Below, piece by piece: positions 4,822 through 5,108 of a DNA stretch of 5,108 nt. The DNA lies in NCBI GenBank assembly GCA_030632405.1, contig DAOVUU010000231.1, positions 1 through 5,108 of the forward strand. Direction: 5' to 3'. The notes beneath the pieces are model-generated. The model was given only the letters and a program-made list of their open reading frames with translations, had not been told where the DNA came from and did no database searches. A program made the translations under genes and the position numbers. This DNA is from Desulfobulbaceae bacterium. Its GTDB lineage: Bacteria > Desulfobacterota > Desulfobulbia > Desulfobulbales > Desulfocapsaceae. How positions within the stretch are numbered: the first letter of the stretch is position 1; each line of letters begins with the position of its first letter.

Positions 4822-5108
4822 TTAATGAGCAGCCTCAGCGGCCTGAGAACAGTACACCACAGTCAAAAGAACAAATACCATTGCCTGCACCACCGACACG
4901 AGTACACCGAGTATCATAATCGGCAGCGGCGCAAAAAAAGCTCCAGCAAGCATAAAAAGGATGGCAAGCAAAGTTTCCTTTGCCATGATATTTCCGAAAA
5001 GTCGAATAGAGAGAGAAACCAGTCTGGCAAAGTTACTGATAAGTTCTATCGGCAGCATAAGGGGAATCAACCACCATACCGGCCCGATAAAAAGTTTATA
5101 ATAACTCA
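4822..5108 (-). CDS. atpB: ATP synthase F0 subunit a, C-terminal part (runs off right edge)
   Basis: The last 94 residues of the membrane stator subunit that forms the ion half-channels against the c-ring. The frame stays open to the window edge (first full codon at 5106-5104), so the true start lies outside; a TTG at 5070-5068 is internal, since YYKLFIGPVWWLIPL upstream of it is good subunit-a sequence. The block LVSLSIRLFGNIMAKE holds the essential stator arginine (codon 5004-5002, E. coli Arg210 equivalent) in the RLFGN motif. VVQAMVFVLLTVVY near the end matches the last helix, with the conserved glutamine (E. coli Gln252 position). The protein ends AAEAAH, as is usual. atpE follows on the same strand, giving the classic a-then-c order. 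The strong hairpin after atpE suggests that the F1 genes belong to another operon. Confidence 0.95.
   Translation of the reverse strand, partial: SYYKLFIGPVWWLIPLMLPIELISNFARLVSLSIRLFGNIMAKETLLAILFMLAGAFFAPLPIMILGVLVSVVQAMVFVLLTVVYCSQAAEAAH

Noticed and set aside
4822..5070. Subunit a starting at the TTG at 5070
   Set aside because: The upstream in-frame codons continue typical subunit-a sequence, so the gene is a fragment cut by the window edge.

Overview
The window (5,108 bp) looks like ordinary chromosomal housekeeping DNA from a Gram-negative anaerobe, most likely a member of the Desulfobacterota (the former Deltaproteobacteria, perhaps near the Desulfobulbales). This placement is inference. 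It rests on the style of the short-form F0 subunit c, on atpB-atpE standing apart from the F1 genes, on an IHF-beta/HU-like protein and on a glycogen-synthase-like N-terminus beginning near WMLSREYG. No sequence search was possible.

Layout, left to right. Positions 1-71 (minus strand) hold the first codons of a gene running off the left edge, probably a glycogen/starch synthase. A divergent intergenic region (72-414) follows. It has a candidate minus-strand promoter overlapping an 18-bp inverted repeat, and a good sigma-70-type promoter for the plus-strand pair. That pair is a YjbQ-family protein (415-813) overlapped by 4 bp with an RsuA/RluB-type pseudouridine synthase (810-1526). A 233-bp AT-rich gap with possible RNA structure leads to an IHF/HU-family DNA-binding protein (1760-2041).

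From 2042 on, all genes are on the minus strand. Read in their own direction they are atpB (the C-terminal 94 residues of F0 subunit a, entering from the right edge), atpE (F0 subunit c), a strong terminator hairpin, a PNP/UDP-family nucleoside phosphorylase, and rimO (ribosomal protein S12 methylthiotransferase). rimO converges on the IHF/HU gene at a shared hairpin that reaches into the rimO coding end.

Functionally there are three themes: translation machinery modification (pseudouridine synthase, RimO), the membrane rotor-stator part of ATP synthase (subunits a and c, with the essential Arg and Glu both visible), and nucleoid/nucleotide housekeeping. I found no clear novel system, CRISPR array, insertion sequence, tRNA or rRNA. 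The items most worth a second look are noncoding: the operator-like palindrome on a predicted -10 box, a possible short leader ORF before the left-edge gene, a promoter-plus-structure arrangement before the IHF/HU gene, and a six-unit heptanucleotide repeat upstream of the phosphorylase.
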